Program-made: the position numbers and the translations under genes
Assembly: GCF_009296165.1 (NCBI RefSeq)
Contig: NZ_VUAZ01000031.1
Coordinates: forward strand, 1-58,553
Reading direction: 5' to 3'
From: Pseudomonas kitaguniensis
GTDB lineage: Bacteria > Pseudomonadota > Gammaproteobacteria > Pseudomonadales > Pseudomonadaceae
DNA length: 58,553 bases
Notes under the pieces: generated by a model
The model's input: only the letters and a program-made list of their open reading frames with translations
Databases searched by the model: none
Told to the model about the DNA's origin: nothing
Shown: one piece after another, positions 27,593 through 35,444 of the stretch
Layout of the letters: every line of letters begins with the position of its first letter
Position numbering within the stretch: the stretch's first letter is position 1

Positions 27593-27658
27593 ACTGCTGT
27601 ATCGAATAAAACTTATCATTACCATGGGGTAGAAATTTTAGGCATCCCCCTACCACTG

Positions 27659-28111
27659 TTATTTACGTTTGAAATGGATGACGTTGACAGCCAACGACTC
27701 GGTGTATTGAAAGATCATCCGAACTGATCCATACACCTTCGGATCTAGACTGTACGCATCCCAACCGCCCTTCTTGCCGAGCACTGGAAGCGTTACGGGC
27801 CCTTTTGAGTCTACCGGGGCACCAAACCTTCCTCTCACCCAGCTTTGGTTGATCTGCTTGACCAAGGGCTCAGGCAAGGGGCCTTTATACTCTTTGGAGC
27901 CCTCAACAGTTTTAAGAAGTGTCACATAGACATGCTGAAGTATCTTCTCCTCAGAAAAGCTCAAGCTCAAACCGTCTTCAACAGTCAAAGATGGCTCTTC
28001 ATCTCCTTCAAATAAATACTGAAGACTCTTTTTAGGAATAGCGCCTTCCGCCAGCAATACGGAATAGCTCTTACCGATACTTTTTACGTACTCGTCTACT
28101 TTAGTAGTCAT
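27659..28111 (-). CDS. Probable immunity protein, DUF6392 type
   Basis: 150 residues from the ATG at 28111, which overlaps the stop of the toxin gene as ATGA; this coupling is typical of effector-immunity pairs. The sequence starts MTTKVDEYVKSIGKSYSVLL, contains GPLPEPLVKQINQSWVRGRFG and KGGWDAYSLDPKVYGSVRMIFQYTESLAV, and has no signal peptide, so it is cytoplasmic. I recognise it from memory as DUF6392, a family found beside S-type pyocin-domain toxins. It presumably binds the toxin domain of the upstream gene. AT-richer than core genes. Confidence 0.7.
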   Translation of the reverse strand: MTTKVDEYVKSIGKSYSVLLAEGAIPKKSLQYLFEGDEEPSLTVEDGLSLSFSEEKILQHVYVTLLKTVEGSKEYKGPLPEPLVKQINQSWVRGRFGAPVDSKGPVTLPVLGKKGGWDAYSLDPKVYGSVRMIFQYTESLAVNVIHFKRK

Positions 28112-28902
28112 TTGTACCACCCCTGCTCTTTATGCAGATTATGCAATTCTTCGCGAGCCTTTTCAATATCACCTTCTGCGTAACCCTCTTCGAACAATCC
28201 GCGCTTGATAGCGTCAAAGTTACTATCAACTGCTGCCTTTAGATTTGAGGCGTCGAGTCTTTGCTTGGCCTTTACATTTCGCCCTGCATAAGTCTCGCTA
28301 TATTTTCTATGAACGGACTGCGGAATCGCGATACTTGGCGCCTGAGACAGTAGGTATTTAATCTCCTCTGGCGTCACGTTATCGAAATTATCGACGATAT
28401 ATGTTCTTAGGGCTGCTTGAGAGGTGATATGGTCAATATCAAGCGTGTCCTTCACACTTCTGTTGCTTAGATCCTTGTACACCCCGACTTCTAAAGGATT
28501 TACTGCCGGCTTCGCAAAAACAATATAAAGCGGTGGAGCACCTGACTTTGGCGGGAATACCAAGATGCAGTCCTGCCAGGTTATGTCATTTTCGGCGGGA
28601 TAAATCTCGATCTGAGTATCAGTGTCCTCGGCTATTGGGTGTACCAATACTTTTGAAAGCTCGTCTGACACACCAGGATACGGCGATGGAGCAGTGATTA
28701 CAGGGCCATCATCTGGAGTCCAGATGATAGTTACGCCGCCCACATGCGCTTCGATGTGCTGCTTGTCCGCGCTCCACTTAGCATTCACAACAGGAACGCT
28801 TGCCATCCCTGATGACTGGGCCGTATGTACTCCGTAGACCTGAGTCTCTCCTTTTTCGTCTTTTCGGAATTGGAAGCGAACCCTCGTCGCCGCCTCGCTC
28901 AT
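28108..28902 (-). CDS. S-type pyocin-domain effector, C-terminal toxin part (separated from its PAAR part by a frameshift)
   Basis: 264 residues as an open frame from MSEAATRVRF. Residues about 1-140 are an S-type pyocin-like module (WTPDDGPVITAPSPYPGVSD, CILVFPPKSGAPPLYIVFAKP). Residues about 155-264 are a toxin domain with LDIDHITSQAALRTYI, IPQSVHRKYSETYAGRN and a C-terminal helical stretch. The DH and later H suggest a metal-dependent nuclease, but I do not recognise the family. Reading its frame upstream gives SLYTEEQLRG before the Met, the normal linker to the PAAR part; so it was originally one protein with 28908-29639. A GAGAGG before the ATG could allow independent translation, but without PAAR it lacks a loading domain. 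Confidence 0.8.
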   Translation of the reverse strand: MSEAATRVRFQFRKDEKGETQVYGVHTAQSSGMASVPVVNAKWSADKQHIEAHVGGVTIIWTPDDGPVITAPSPYPGVSDELSKVLVHPIAEDTDTQIEIYPAENDITWQDCILVFPPKSGAPPLYIVFAKPAVNPLEVGVYKDLSNRSVKDTLDIDHITSQAALRTYIVDNFDNVTPEEIKYLLSQAPSIAIPQSVHRKYSETYAGRNVKAKQRLDASNLKAAVDSNFDAIKRGLFEEGYAEGDIEKAREELHNLHKEQGWYK

Positions 28903-28907
28903 ACCTC

Positions 28908-29639
28908 TCAGTTGCTCTTCGGTATAGAGACTGCGTCAGCTATGTCTCTAGGCAAGAACGCGAGAAGCAATCCGGTAGCGACAGAACCAGCTGTCACAGC
29001 ACTACGAAGGGCCCACGTGCCAAGCCTCTCAGTGCCAAGCTGCCCAGCGATTCGACCAAGGTATGTTATTCCACCGGAACCAGCCTCAACACTTGCAGGG
29101 GCTCCAACAGCCCCAAGAATCGCGACCTTACCGAAATTATCTGCCGGCTCTTTACCCTTCCCAGCGTCTATCGAGCCAGCAGGGACTGTGCAGGACTTCG
29201 CGAAAACGCAGAGTTTTGGGGGCTTGTAACCACTTAAATTATTGGTTGGAATGCCTGCCGTGAATTCGCTTTTATAGGATCCATCGCTGATAGCTTGAGC
29301 CCATATATGGGTCGCGGCTTGGGCTTTGGCGGCAAAATCAGGAGCAATGGCAACACTCACATCTTCAGCGGCCATTGTGCTCGTCTGGGTGGAAATAAGC
29401 CGGTTACTACCGAAGGGGCAACCACACTGGACAGCATGGCCATGTGTAGCAATAGCTACGAATTCGTCTATGACTGTGGGGTTACCTTCTGCGATAAACC
29501 CCATAGAACTGCATTTTGGACACCACACTGGATCACTGATGCGCGCTGCTTTTTGATACTCGATGGTGGTATTTGTGGAGCCCTTGACCACTTTACCGCC
29601 AGTAGTTGTCGGATCTCCCTCTCTGATAACAAAAGCCAT
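28908..29639 (-). CDS. PAAR-domain type VI effector, N-terminal part (truncated by frameshift)
   Basis: 243 residues from MAFVIREGDPTTTGGKVV at 29639. The PAAR domain (about 1-90) has WCPKC, THGHAVQCGCPFGS and the usual Gly/Thr turns; it would sharpen the VgrG spike of a type VI secretion system. A hydrophobic Gly/Ala-rich segment follows (GSVATGLLLAFLPRDIADA), then a premature stop. At about 28934 the strand reads GACGCAGT where GACGGCAGT would keep the frame into SLYTEEQLRG of the next gene. No vgrG or T6SS structural gene is in the window. The frame opens 14 codons upstream, but family starts favour MAFVIREGD. Confidence 0.82.
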   Translation of the reverse strand: MAFVIREGDPTTTGGKVVKGSTNTTIEYQKAARISDPVWCPKCSSMGFIAEGNPTVIDEFVAIATHGHAVQCGCPFGSNRLISTQTSTMAAEDVSVAIAPDFAAKAQAATHIWAQAISDGSYKSEFTAGIPTNNLSGYKPPKLCVFAKSCTVPAGSIDAGKGKEPADNFGKVAILGAVGAPASVEAGSGGITYLGRIAGQLGTERLGTWALRSAVTAGSVATGLLLAFLPRDIADAVSIPKSN

Positions 29640-29886
29640 AACAGTCCTTTGATGATCGATCAAAGCTTTTGACGCTATCAAATGTACCCAGGAGAAAGAT
29701 GCAGGACATTTCCTAAAGTTACGCAGTAAATCTCTGCCAATACGGGTACGAAACGGAAAAAAACAAAAAGACTCCGTTGCAACTCAACGATTAATTAATC
29801 ACTAAACCATTAAAAATAAAGGACATAATAAGAATCAAAAGAATACGGAATAAGTGACTGGAAATAACCAGCATCAATCAAAAACC
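29640..29886. other. AT-rich intergenic region upstream of the PAAR gene
   Basis: This stretch is strikingly A/T-rich compared with the flanks (29740-29850 is mostly A and T) and marks the right edge of the accessory island. No gene, repeat or clear promoter could be assigned. Confidence 0.5.
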
Positions 29887-30570
29887 TTAGGCAACGGACA
29901 AGCCCAACTCGGACAACAGCATCGACGCCTGGACTTTGGAGATTACGGCGCCTTTGAACAGTTTGGCATCATTGAGCCGAAAGCCGCTCAAATCCGCACC
30001 GCGCAGGTCGGCACCGGCAAAGTTGGCGCCATTGATGCGCGCGTGGGCGAGGCTGCAGTCGATCAATTCAGCTTTGCGAAAATCGGCATCCGACAAGTCG
30101 CTGTCGGAGAAATCCAGGTTATTGAGCACGGTTCGGGCAAACGACAGGCCGGACAAAAACGCACTGTTGAGGCGGGTTTCGCTGAAACTCAGCCCCAGGG
30201 ACGCGCAGTGGGTAAAGTTGGCGCCGGTCAGCTTGCAGTGGGCAAAACTTGCCTGGGACAGTTTACTGCGCTGCCAACGCGTGTTGTTCAGGTCGCAACT
30301 GTTGAACTGCGCCTCCAACAGGTTCGCCGCCTCGAAGATGGCATGGGCCGCGCGACAGCTGGTCCATTGAGTGCCTTCAAGGCGCGAGCCCAGAAAAGAG
30401 CTCTGCACCAGGATGCAACGCTCAAACACCCAGTGGTCCAGCGCCATTCGCGACAGGTCTGCCCCGCTCAGGTCCACGCCGATCAGGCGCAACGGCCCGC
30501 TGTGCTGGTCGATCAAATCTTCCAGTTCATCGCGCTGCAAGCTGCCGCCGTCAATATCGGTGTGCTGCAT
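29887..30570 (-). CDS. Pentapeptide-repeat protein
   Basis: 227 residues from MQHTDIDGGSLQRDELEDLI at 30570, with GGAGG six bases upstream. From about residue 25 to the end there are tandem A(D/N)LXX-type units (GVDLSGADLSRMALD, LTGANFTHCASL, ADLRGADLSGFRLND) predicting a right-handed quadrilateral beta helix. Some such proteins mimic DNA and protect gyrase; no such role can be assigned here. Stands alone at the island edge. Confidence 0.85.
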   Translation of the reverse strand: MQHTDIDGGSLQRDELEDLIDQHSGPLRLIGVDLSGADLSRMALDHWVFERCILVQSSFLGSRLEGTQWTSCRAAHAIFEAANLLEAQFNSCDLNNTRWQRSKLSQASFAHCKLTGANFTHCASLGLSFSETRLNSAFLSGLSFARTVLNNLDFSDSDLSDADFRKAELIDCSLAHARINGANFAGADLRGADLSGFRLNDAKLFKGAVISKVQASMLLSELGLSVA

Positions 30571-30630
30571 GGGGCCTCCGGGCAGGGAATGGATTAAAAC
30601 CAGGCGCAAGTCTAACCCGCCAGCGCCCAC

Positions 30631-30658
30631 AAAAAACCCGGCAAGGCGCCGGGTTTTC
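30631..30658. terminator. Terminator between the AroP-like permease and the pentapeptide gene
   Basis: AAAACCCGGC / GCCGGGTTTT stem with a five-base loop, 16 bases past the permease stop. A T run follows on the minus strand, and a shorter one on the plus strand. Confidence 0.88.
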
Positions 30659-30673
30659 TTTAGACCAGGCAGT

Positions 30674-32095
30674 TTACTTCAATGCTGTACTCGCCGCGGT
30701 CTGCGCCGCTCCAGCCGTGCGCTTGCTCTTGATGACGTAGCACAGCGCCATAAATGCCACCCACAGCGGGATCGCGTACACCGACACGCGAATCCCCGGC
30801 GTCATCAGCATGATCACCAGGATAAACGCCACGAACGCCAGGCAGAGGTAGTTGCCGTACGGGTACCACAGCGCCTTGAACAGCGGCACCTGACCGCTGC
30901 GGTTCATGTGCTGGCGGAACTTGAAGTGCGAGAAACTGATCATCGCCCAGTTGATCACCAGTGTGGCCACCACCAACGACATCAACAGTTCCAGCGCATG
31001 TTGCGGTATCAGGTAGTTCATCAACACGGCCACCAGGGTGATCGCCGCCGAGGCGAGAATCGAACGCACCGGCACGCCGCGCCTGTCGATTTTCGCCAAT
31101 GCCTTGGGCGCATCGCCCTGTTCCGCCATGCCCAGCAGCATGCGGCTGTTGCAGTAGGTGCCGCTGTTGTACACCGACAACGCCGCGGTCAGCACCACGA
31201 AGTTGAGGATATGCGCAGCAGTGTTGCTGCCGAGCATCGAGAACACCTGCACAAACGGGCTGGCGCTGTAGGCATCGCCGGAAGCGTTAAGGCTCGCCAG
31301 CAGGCTGTCCCACGGCGTCAGCGACAACAGCACCACCAGCGCGCCGATGTAGAAAATCAGGATGCGGTAGATCACCTGATTGATGGCTTTGGGGATCACC
31401 GTGCGCGGCTGATCGGCTTCAGCGGCAGTAAAACCGAGCATTTCCAGGCCGCCGAACGAAAACATGATGATCGCCATGGCCATCACCAGCCCGCCGATGC
31501 CATGCGGGAAAAAGCCGCCGTGTTCCCACAAGTTGCTGACCGAGGCTTGCGGGCCGCCGCTGCCGCTGACCAGCAAGTAGCTGCCCAGCGCGATCATGCC
31601 CAAAATGGCCACAACCTTGATAATGGCGAACCAGAATTCGGCTTCACCGAACACTTTGACGTTGGCCAGGTTGATCAGGTTGATCAACACAAAAAAACCC
31701 GCTGCCGACACCCAGGTCGGAATCTCGGGCCACCAGTAGTGCACGTATTTGCCGACAGCGGTGAGTTCCGACATGCCCACCAGGATGTACAGAATCCAAC
31801 AGTTCCAGCCCGACAGGAAGCCGGCGAAACCGCCCCAGTATTTGTGGGCAAAGTGGCTGAAGGAGCCGGCGACCGGTTCTTCGACGATCATTTCGCCAAG
31901 CTGGCGCATGATCATAAAAGCGATAAAGCCGCAGATCGCGTAGCCCAGAATCATCGACGGGCCGGCAGATTTGAGCACCCCGGCGGAGCCGAGGAACAGG
32001 CCGGTGCCGATGGCGCCACCGAGGGCGATCAACTGGATATGACGATTTTTCAGGCCGCGTTTCAGCTCGCCTGAAGAGGCATGGGGTTCACTCAT
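30674..32095 (-). CDS. aroP: AroP-type aromatic amino-acid permease
   Basis: 473-residue APC-superfamily transporter with 12 spans, importing Phe/Tyr/Trp with protons. The N-terminus LKRGLKNRHIQLIALGGAIG, GLFLGSAGVLKSAGPSMILG, RQLGEMIVEEPVAGSFSHFA and YWWPEIPTWVSAA closely resemble AroP/PheP. Start at 32095 (MSEPHASSG) chosen over an ATG six codons upstream. A long leader region (32096-32743) carries two TyrR/PhhR-like boxes, in line with PhhR control of aroP in P. putida. GABA or proline permease is less likely. Confidence 0.88.
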   Translation of the reverse strand: MSEPHASSGELKRGLKNRHIQLIALGGAIGTGLFLGSAGVLKSAGPSMILGYAICGFIAFMIMRQLGEMIVEEPVAGSFSHFAHKYWGGFAGFLSGWNCWILYILVGMSELTAVGKYVHYWWPEIPTWVSAAGFFVLINLINLANVKVFGEAEFWFAIIKVVAILGMIALGSYLLVSGSGGPQASVSNLWEHGGFFPHGIGGLVMAMAIIMFSFGGLEMLGFTAAEADQPRTVIPKAINQVIYRILIFYIGALVVLLSLTPWDSLLASLNASGDAYSASPFVQVFSMLGSNTAAHILNFVVLTAALSVYNSGTYCNSRMLLGMAEQGDAPKALAKIDRRGVPVRSILASAAITLVAVLMNYLIPQHALELLMSLVVATLVINWAMISFSHFKFRQHMNRSGQVPLFKALWYPYGNYLCLAFVAFILVIMLMTPGIRVSVYAIPLWVAFMALCYVIKSKRTAGAAQTAASTALK

Positions 32096-32208
32096 GAATA
32101 GGGTCTCACGCAAGGTTTGATGATGTTGAATGCACGTTGCTGACTTGAATCCCGACTCAAGCAGCGCCGCTCAAACCCCAGCGCAGGCACCTGGAGTACA
32201 GCGTATTG

Positions 32209-32367
32209 CTAACGGTCATGCGTCACCTGTTTGTTTTTATCTGTGACGAAATCGAACCCGTCCGGCGCATGGCCGGGCGGAGTGATCAGGGTCGGTAAAC
32301 CCTGGGTCTTGGCCTTTTGCGGGGTACGCAGCAGGCGGTCACAGTAAAACGCGGCGCAATTGTACAC
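32209..32367 (-). CDS. Possible 52-residue cysteine-containing small protein
   Basis: GTG-initiated frame reading YNCAAFYCDRLLRTPQKAK, then a Pro/Gly-rich stretch and DGFDFVTDKNKQVTHDR before the stop. The amino-acid pattern looks protein-like and the codons fit the host, but there is no convincing ribosome site and the frame closes immediately upstream. It may be a short gene or an old fragment. Sits in the aroP upstream region. Confidence 0.3.
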   Translation of the reverse strand: MYNCAAFYCDRLLRTPQKAKTQGLPTLITPPGHAPDGFDFVTDKNKQVTHDR

Positions 32368-32463
32368 CGCTCGACAGCTTCAAGCCGCTGCCGCGAAGCG
32401 CCCGTGACAATCTGTCAGGTATTCCTTACGGTGCGGCATCGCTCAATGACACCCTGGCAAAAG

Positions 32464-32502
32464 CGTAAACACATCGTTACACGCCGTAAAATCCACGTTA
32501 CA
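32464..32502. promoter_or_regulatory. Tandem TyrR/PhhR-like boxes
   Basis: CGTAAA-CACATC-GTTACA (32464-32481) and CGTAAA-ATCCAC-GTTACA (32485-32502) each match 10 of 12 defined positions of the TyrR-type box TGTAAA-N6-TTTACA. They start 21 bases apart, two helical turns, so proteins would lie on one face. A further CGTAAA half-site is at 32525. They lie about 370-390 bases before aroP and about 240-280 bases before the small peptide gene. Confidence 0.55.
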
Positions 32503-32743
32503 CACGGCTTGATCTGTCAGCCAACGTAAATTTGTCGGTAAGAAAATTCTGATCAATCGGTTCAGCCAGTCCACTGTTTCTGTTGAAAAAATACCCAACG
32601 CAAAAAAACAGAACAAAAAATTCAAATGAGACCGTGTCAATAAAATTTTTGCATTTCGAAACACTCTCACCTAGGTTAATTCACTTGCTCAGCGAAGCCC
32701 GCTGGCAAGCCGTTCTCAAACAACGTCCTCTAGGAGATACACC

Positions 32744-32881
32744 ATGAAAGCACTGGAAAACGACCTGGAAACCGAACTGCAACTCGACGATTGGTTTGAA
32801 GCGCCGACCCATGAGGCCGCCGTGGAAATGATGCAAGCCGATGCCGTTGTGCCATTCGGCACGGCGATGTGGCCTTTCTAA
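32744..32881 (+). CDS. 45-residue peptide, candidate RiPP precursor
   Basis: ATG at 32744 preceded by TAGGAG eight bases upstream. The acidic, helical first ~33 residues (KALENDLETELQLDDWFEA and on) would suit a leader; the last ~12 (VVPFGTAMWPF) are uncharged, aromatic and Pro/Gly-containing, like a core peptide. No lipobox, signal peptide or Cys/Lys cluster. The gene is 71 bases upstream of an M29-like metallopeptidase homologue on the same strand. I do not recognise a named family; the precursor role is inference from layout and composition. Confidence 0.6.
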   Translation: MKALENDLETELQLDDWFEAPTHEAAVEMMQADAVVPFGTAMWPF

Positions 32882-32952
32882 CACCGCAGGTACCCGGCAG
32901 GTGTTGTGCACGGCACCTGCCACCTTACCCAAGGCACACAAGGACACACGTC

Positions 32953-33912
32953 ATGGACAAGGCCCGCGCCGTCGAACACTTTCTCTACTACCTCGCTCAC
33001 CACCCCGCCCTGCAAGGCTTGAATTGCCCCACCGTGCTACTCGGCCATACCGAACGTTATGACGCCATTGCCCAAGCGATCACCCAAGGCAGTGCCGCCC
33101 GTTTCAACTTTCAGGTGCAGCGTCTGGACCTGACACCCAGTGAAACCCTGGCCCAGACCATCGAAGCGTGCGACCTGTACCTGTTTCTGTACGACTCCTC
33201 GACCTTGCCCAACCCGCGTGCGGAAGGCCCGGACTTCATCCGCGCCCTGCAGGGCGTTATGGCGGAACACTGGAAAAAATCCCTGCTGTTCAAAGATTAC
33301 GGCGACTATTTCTACGACACCTTCAGCGTCGAGCCGCAGCGCATTGCCGACCTCAACGCTACGCTGATCCGGCACATGTCCCAGGCCAACATGCTGAGCT
33401 TTACCGACAAGCACGGTTCACGCCTGGAAGCGCCGCTGAGCAGCATCAAGAAGTGGACCAATATCAACGGCGTCGGCAACCACGACTTGGCGCCCGGCGA
33501 GATCGCCACCCACAGCGAGGCCATCAACGGCCAAGTGCGGTTTGTCGGCACGTTTCTCAGCACCATTCCCTTCGCGCGTAAATACGGCGTGCTGCAATCA
33601 CCGCTGGAGCTGTGGATCGAGAACTCGACGATTTGCGGCGTGGCCAGCGATGTGCCGGGTCTGGCGGATGACTTCAACAAATACCTCAACGCCAACCCGT
33701 CCAACCGCCGTGTCGAAGAGCTGGGCATTGGCACCAATGAAGGGGTCAAAGACTTGTACGCGCGTAATGCCGGGTTTGAAGAGCGCCATTGCGGCTTGCA
33801 CCTGGGCTTGGGCGGCGGGCAAAAGGGCAGCCATCACCTGGACCTGATCTTTGCCAGCGGCGTGTTGGCGCTGGATGACAAGCCGGTGTTTGACGGGACG
33901 TTTGCGTTCTAA
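32953..33912 (+). CDS. M29-like (aminopeptidase T-type) metallopeptidase homologue
   Basis: 319 residues from MDKARAVEHF at 32953, with AAGGA ten bases upstream. The C-terminal half shows features of the aminopeptidase T/AmpS (M29) fold: GEIATHSEAINGQVRFVG near residue 180, VEELGIGTNEGVKDL near 255, then HCGLHLGLGGGQKGSHHLD and a late Asp (VFDGTF). Glu, His and Asp candidates for two metal ions are therefore present. M29 enzymes are usually near 410 residues, so this is a short form. Paired with the 45-residue peptide gene, it might process or modify it; a free aminopeptidase role is the alternative. Confidence 0.72.
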   Translation: MDKARAVEHFLYYLAHHPALQGLNCPTVLLGHTERYDAIAQAITQGSAARFNFQVQRLDLTPSETLAQTIEACDLYLFLYDSSTLPNPRAEGPDFIRALQGVMAEHWKKSLLFKDYGDYFYDTFSVEPQRIADLNATLIRHMSQANMLSFTDKHGSRLEAPLSSIKKWTNINGVGNHDLAPGEIATHSEAINGQVRFVGTFLSTIPFARKYGVLQSPLELWIENSTICGVASDVPGLADDFNKYLNANPSNRRVEELGIGTNEGVKDLYARNAGFEERHCGLHLGLGGGQKGSHHLDLIFASGVLALDDKPVFDGTFAF

Positions 33913-33946
33913 ACAACTGACTTGAAACACTGCAGATTCAAGGGTG

Positions 33947-33966
33947 GGAGGGAGCTCGCTCCCTCC
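33947..33966 (+). terminator. Hairpin after the M29-like gene
   Basis: GGAGGGAGC / GCTCCCTCC stem with a two-base loop, 35 bases after the stop, with only a short T run beyond. Probable terminator of the peptide-M29 unit. Confidence 0.65.
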
Positions 33967-34058
33967 ATGTTTTCGAGTGCGCTTCACCAAAAAAAACGCC
34001 AACCCGCGAGAGTTGACGCTTTTACTTGCAGCTTGCAGCTAAAAACTCACCGCTGCCT

Positions 34059-35300
34059 TCAAGGCTTTTTGCGACCAAAACCCGGGCGCTGACCGGAACC
34101 GGCCGGTGCGCCACGACGCTTGCCCGACGGCTCATCGGCGACCAGCTTCAGGCCAGGGCGCTTTTTCGGCGCTGGCTTGGCTGGGCGTTTGGTGCTGGCG
34201 TTGTCGGCCGGGCGATCGGACGACGGCGTACCGCGGCCAGCTTCACCACGGTTGCCGCGACCCGCGGCTGGCGCTTCACCGCGCGCAGGACGCGGGGTGC
34301 GTGGCGCACGCTCGCCTTCCTGACGCGACGGCGCGGTTGGGCGACGCTCGCCTTCGATGTGTGGCTCACGCGAGATGCGACCGCCGATAGCCGGCGCATT
34401 CAACGCCGGGCGCAGGGTGCGCGCAACGCGCTCGGTGCGGGCCACTGGGCGCGACGATTTACGCTGCATACGCTCAAGCTTGTCTTTGCTCTTGGCGTTC
34501 ATCTGCGGCATGGCAACAGGCGTCAGGCCAACTTCGGCACTGAGGATGTCGACTTCGTATTGGCTCATTTCGCGCCAGCGGCCCATCGGCAGGTCGGAGT
34601 TCAAGAACACCGGGCCGAAACGCACGCGCTTCAGGCGGCTGACCACCAGGCCTTGGGATTCCCACAGGCGACGGACTTCACGGTTACGGCCTTCCATCAC
34701 CACGCAGTGGTACCAATGGTTAAAACCTTCGCCGCCTGGCGCCTGCTTAATGTCGGTGAATTTGGCGGGGCCGTCTTCCAGCACCACGCCCGCCTTGAGG
34801 CGTTCGATCATCTCGTCGTCGACTTCACCCCGTACACGCACCGCGTATTCACGGTCCATCTCGTAAGACGGGTGCATCAGGCGGTTGGCCAGCTCACCGT
34901 CAGTGGTGAACATCAGCAAGCCGGTGGTGTTGATGTCGAGACGACCGATGTTGATCCAGCGGCCTTCTTTGGGCTTGGGCATCTTGTCGAACACGGTCGG
35001 ACGGCCTTCCGGGTCGTCACGGGTGCAGATCTCGCCATCAGGCTTGTTGTACATGATGACGCGGCGCACCGATTCGGCGGCCTCTTCACGCTTGATGACC
35101 TTGCCATCAATGGTGATTGCATCGTGCAGGTCGACGCGTTGGCCGAGGGTGGCTTCAACGCCGTTGACCTTGATGCGCTTCTGGGTGATCCAGGCTTCGA
35201 CGTCGCGGCGTGAGCCCACGCCGATACGCGCCAGCACCTTTTGCAGTTTTTCGCCTGCTGGGCCGATTTCCTGGCTGTCGTTCTGGTCTTTGTCGTTCAT
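34059..35300 (-). CDS. rluB: 23S rRNA pseudouridine(2605) synthase
   Basis: Modifies 23S rRNA U2605. 413 residues with an N-terminal S4 RNA-binding domain (EKLQKVLARIGVGSRRDVEAWI, about 18-75), the RsuA/RluB catalytic core with GRLDINTTGLLMFTTDGELAN (catalytic Asp) near residue 115, and a long disordered R/G/P/K-rich tail from about 270. Tails of this kind are common in Pseudomonas RluB. Start MNDKDQND at 35300 rather than the open frame at 35333. Confidence 0.93.
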   Translation of the reverse strand: MNDKDQNDSQEIGPAGEKLQKVLARIGVGSRRDVEAWITQKRIKVNGVEATLGQRVDLHDAITIDGKVIKREEAAESVRRVIMYNKPDGEICTRDDPEGRPTVFDKMPKPKEGRWINIGRLDINTTGLLMFTTDGELANRLMHPSYEMDREYAVRVRGEVDDEMIERLKAGVVLEDGPAKFTDIKQAPGGEGFNHWYHCVVMEGRNREVRRLWESQGLVVSRLKRVRFGPVFLNSDLPMGRWREMSQYEVDILSAEVGLTPVAMPQMNAKSKDKLERMQRKSSRPVARTERVARTLRPALNAPAIGGRISREPHIEGERRPTAPSRQEGERAPRTPRPARGEAPAAGRGNRGEAGRGTPSSDRPADNASTKRPAKPAPKKRPGLKLVADEPSGKRRGAPAGSGQRPGFGRKKP

Positions 35301-35444
35301 CTTAAGCACCTCCCGGTGGGTCGAGTCAGGCATGGCCTGAAGAGTGTTGAAAGCGGGGCTTTGGGCGAATACGTCGCCAAAGGGTCGCGAATCATACGCG
35401 CATGACGCGCGTTGCGCATCACAGACTAGCCGATAAACACAGCG

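Noticed and set aside
26881..27660. Functional prophage or complete insertion sequence
   Set aside because: Only the first part of an integrase and an internally deleted transposase are present; no terminal inverted repeats, capsid or replication genes.
28895..28945. Programmed ribosomal frameshifting in the PAAR effector
   Set aside because: No slippery heptamer or downstream structure is visible at the junction; a plain one-base deletion explains it.
30371..32074. 567-residue frame antisense to aroP, rich in His/Arg/Gln
   Set aside because: Composition is the typical antisense of a membrane protein; no ribosome site; aroP is intact.
32443..32670. 75-residue minus-strand frame upstream of the peptide gene
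   Set aside because: No ribosome site, composition not host-like, and it covers the TyrR-like boxes, which are better explained as regulatory DNA.
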